From assembly GCA_900299065.1 (NCBI GenBank), contig OMIJ01000093.1:1-6706 (forward strand): 6,706 nucleotides of DNA. Reading direction: 5' to 3'. Below the pieces are notes generated by a model that was not told where the DNA came from, did no database searches, and saw nothing but the letters and a program-made list of their open reading frames with translations. This DNA is from Hyphomicrobiales bacterium. GTDB taxonomy: Bacteria; Pseudomonadota; Alphaproteobacteria; Rhizobiales; Beijerinckiaceae. The position numbers and the translations under genes are program-made. Below are positions 4,968 to 6,706 of this stretch, one piece after another (within the stretch, counting starts at the first letter, position 1; every line of letters begins with the position of its first letter).

Positions 4968-6706
4968 ATGCAAGAGCAGGATCTTTTACCAGACACGGGA
5001 GAGCCACAGGCTCGTAAGGCCAATGGCATTGCGCATGTGCTCGTGCCTGTGGCGGTGGACATTGCCTATTCTTATCGGATTCCTTCCTCGCTCGTTGTGC
5101 AGCCAGGTGATTTTGTCAAAGTGCCGCTGGGCGCACGTGAGGCGCAAGGTGTAGTGTGGGAGATTGCAGCAAATGGGGCTGCTGGCAATCTCAAATCCAT
5201 CATAGCCAAAGTTGATCTGCCTCCGCTTCAGCACGGTTTGCGCGATTTCATCGATTGGGTGGCGCGCTGGACTTTGGCGCCGCGTGGAATGGTGCTGCGC
5301 ATGGGAGTGCGAGCGCCCGATCATGCCGGGCCTGAAGTGGTGCGCCTTGGTGTGCGGCTGACAGGTGTAAAGCCGCAACGCATGACACCGGCGCGCCAGC
5401 GGATTCTTGAGGCCGCCGAGGGTGGATTATTATTTGCCAAATCGGCGCTGATGGAAGCAGCGGGCTGTTCAGTCAGTGTGATTGATGGGCTGATTGATGA
5501 AGGCGCATTGCATGTTCAGGCTTTGCCACAAGAGGCTTTGGCTTTGCCGCCTAATCCCGATTTTGCGCAAATGGCGCTTGAGCCAGCACAAATGCAGGCA
5601 GCTCAAAATTTATGCGATCATGTCAGGGCTCAAAATTTTTCTGTCACTTTGCTTGAAGGCGTCACCGGATCTGGCAAGACAGAAGTTTATTTCGAGGCCG
5701 TTGCAGAGGCGATCAGAGCCAAGCGTCAAGTGCTCATTCTGATGCCTGAGATTGCCTTGACGGCGCAATTTCTTGATCGCTTTGCCCAGCGCTTTGGTGT
5801 GCGTCCGGCGGAATGGCATTCAGGTGTCAATCCGCGCAAACGTGCGCGTCTATGGTCAGCCATTGCCTATGGCGATGTGCAAGTGGTGGCGGGTGCGAGA
5901 TCGGCTTTGTTTCTGCCCTTTGCTGATCTGGGCCTGATCATTGTCGATGAAGAACATGAGAGTGCCTATAAGCAGGAAGATGGTGTGACCTATAACGCAC
6001 GCGACATGGCTGTTGTGCGCGGGCGCATTGAACAGGCCTGTGTTATTCTTGCTTCGGCAACGCCATCGATTGAAACGCGCGTCAATGCCGAGCAGGGGCG
6101 CTATCATCATCTGCATCTGGATGCGCGTTATGGCGGGCGCATTCTGCCTGATCTGAAGGCGATTGATCTGCGCACACAATCAGCGCCGCGTGGGCAATGG
6201 ATTTCACCAGCCCTTGTCGCAGCCATTCAGCACACCATTGAGCGCGGCGAACAGGCTCTGCTCTATTTGAACAGGCGCGGCTATGCGCCCTTGACCCTGT
6301 GTCGCTCTTGCGGACACAGATTTCAATGTCCGCAATGTACGGCTTGGCTCGTTGAACATCGCTTTCGGCGTGCGCTTGTGTGTCACCATTGTGGCCATGT
6401 GGAAAAGCGCCCCGATGCCTGTCCTGAATGTGCGGCGACTGATTCATTGATTGCGTGCGGGCCGGGTGTGGAGCGTCTAGCCGATGAAGTCGCTGCCTTG
6501 TTTCCACAGGCGCGTTGTCTCGTCCTGTCATCCGATATGCCCGGCGGCATGCAGCGCTTGCGACAAGAGTTTGAGGAAATCGCCAAAGGCGAGGTGCAGA
6601 TCGTCATTGGCACGCAATTGGTCGCCAAGGGCCATAATTTTCCATTGATGACTCTGGTTGGCGTGATTGATGCCGATGTCGGCCTTGCCTCGGGCGATCC
6701 GCGCGC
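4968..6706 (+). CDS. priA: Primosomal protein N' (replication restart helicase PriA), 3' end outside the window
   Basis: PriA recognises stalled or collapsed replication forks, unwinds the lagging arm and starts primosome assembly to reload DnaB. The first 579 codons are here. The family is about 730 aa, so roughly 150 are missing. The N-terminal DNA-binding domain starts at 'VLVPVAVDIAYSYRIP' (24-39) with 'PGDFVKVPLGAREAQGVVW' near 43-62. Helicase motifs are Walker A GVTGSGKT (231-238, Lys237), DEEH (327-330), SATPS (363-367) and 'IGTQLVAKGHNFP' (547-559). Eight zinc-binding cysteines are at 445, 448, 454, 457, 472, 475, 485 and 488, with the same spacing as in E. coli PriA. The frame is unbroken from an upstream TAG at 4929. 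ATG 4968 is preferred over TTG 4950, although its ribosome site is poor (GAAGG only one nt away). The terminator upstream suggests its own promoter. Confidence 0.96.
   Translation, partial: MQEQDLLPDTGEPQARKANGIAHVLVPVAVDIAYSYRIPSSLVVQPGDFVKVPLGAREAQGVVWEIAANGAAGNLKSIIAKVDLPPLQHGLRDFIDWVARWTLAPRGMVLRMGVRAPDHAGPEVVRLGVRLTGVKPQRMTPARQRILEAAEGGLLFAKSALMEAAGCSVSVIDGLIDEGALHVQALPQEALALPPNPDFAQMALEPAQMQAAQNLCDHVRAQNFSVTLLEGVTGSGKTEVYFEAVAEAIRAKRQVLILMPEIALTAQFLDRFAQRFGVRPAEWHSGVNPRKRARLWSAIAYGDVQVVAGARSALFLPFADLGLIIVDEEHESAYKQEDGVTYNARDMAVVRGRIEQACVILASATPSIETRVNAEQGRYHHLHLDARYGGRILPDLKAIDLRTQSAPRGQWISPALVAAIQHTIERGEQALLYLNRRGYAPLTLCRSCGHRFQCPQCTAWLVEHRFRRALVCHHCGHVEKRPDACPECAATDSLIACGPGVERLADEVAALFPQARCLVLSSDMPGGMQRLRQEFEEIAKGEVQIVIGTQLVAKGHNFPLMTLVGVIDADVGLASGDPR

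Noticed and set aside
1..6706. CRISPR arrays, tRNA genes, insertion sequences, toxin-antitoxin or defence modules.
   Set aside because: No regularly spaced repeats, cloverleaf candidates, transposase motifs or defence-type proteins were seen. Coding density is high and all genes are housekeeping or transport families.

Overview
The window looks like an ordinary chromosomal segment of an alphaproteobacterium, probably Hyphomicrobiales (Rhizobiales)-like. That placement rests on the protein sequences: a MutT tail of the type seen next to argJ in that group, a PriA with the alphaproteobacterial 'DADVGL..GDPR' version of the E. coli motif, an EVE protein beside gpsA-tsaD, and hemD divergent from tsaD. 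Base composition looks moderate (roughly mid-50s % GC by eye, not computed). No tRNA, rRNA, CRISPR array, insertion sequence, phage or plasmid feature was recognised. Every gene is a known family, and I found no undescribed system.

Left part (1-2818): the 3' end of mutT (plus strand) converges on a minus-strand run read tsaD -> gpsA -> EVE-domain gene. The gaps in that run are 36 and 43 nt, so it is probably one transcription unit. TsaD makes the tRNA t6A modification, GpsA makes glycerol-3-phosphate for phospholipids, and the EVE protein is a predicted reader of modified nucleic acid. They share a likely transcript rather than a pathway.

Middle (2819-3796): a 164-nt divergent intergenic region carries a perfect TATAAT hexamer and a 21-nt-spaced direct repeat. 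It separates tsaD from hemD (uroporphyrinogen-III synthase) on the plus strand. In many alphaproteobacteria hemC lies between these two genes. It is absent here and the gap is too small to hold it. hemD contains a perfect 12-bp inverted repeat, and its 3' end plus the following 109-nt gap carry five copies of GATCAG.

Right part (3797-6706): a secreted Bug/TctC-type substrate-binding protein with a signal peptide and no TctA/TctB membrane genes in view. It is followed by a strong terminator-like hairpin and then by priA, the replication-restart helicase, which runs off the right edge. Its ATPase motifs and all eight zinc-binding cysteines are visible and intact.

The most unusual observations are the hemD hairpin, the missing hemC at the tsaD/hemD junction, the GATCAG cluster before the substrate-binding protein gene, and that gene's apparent orphan position. 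All are modest in interest.
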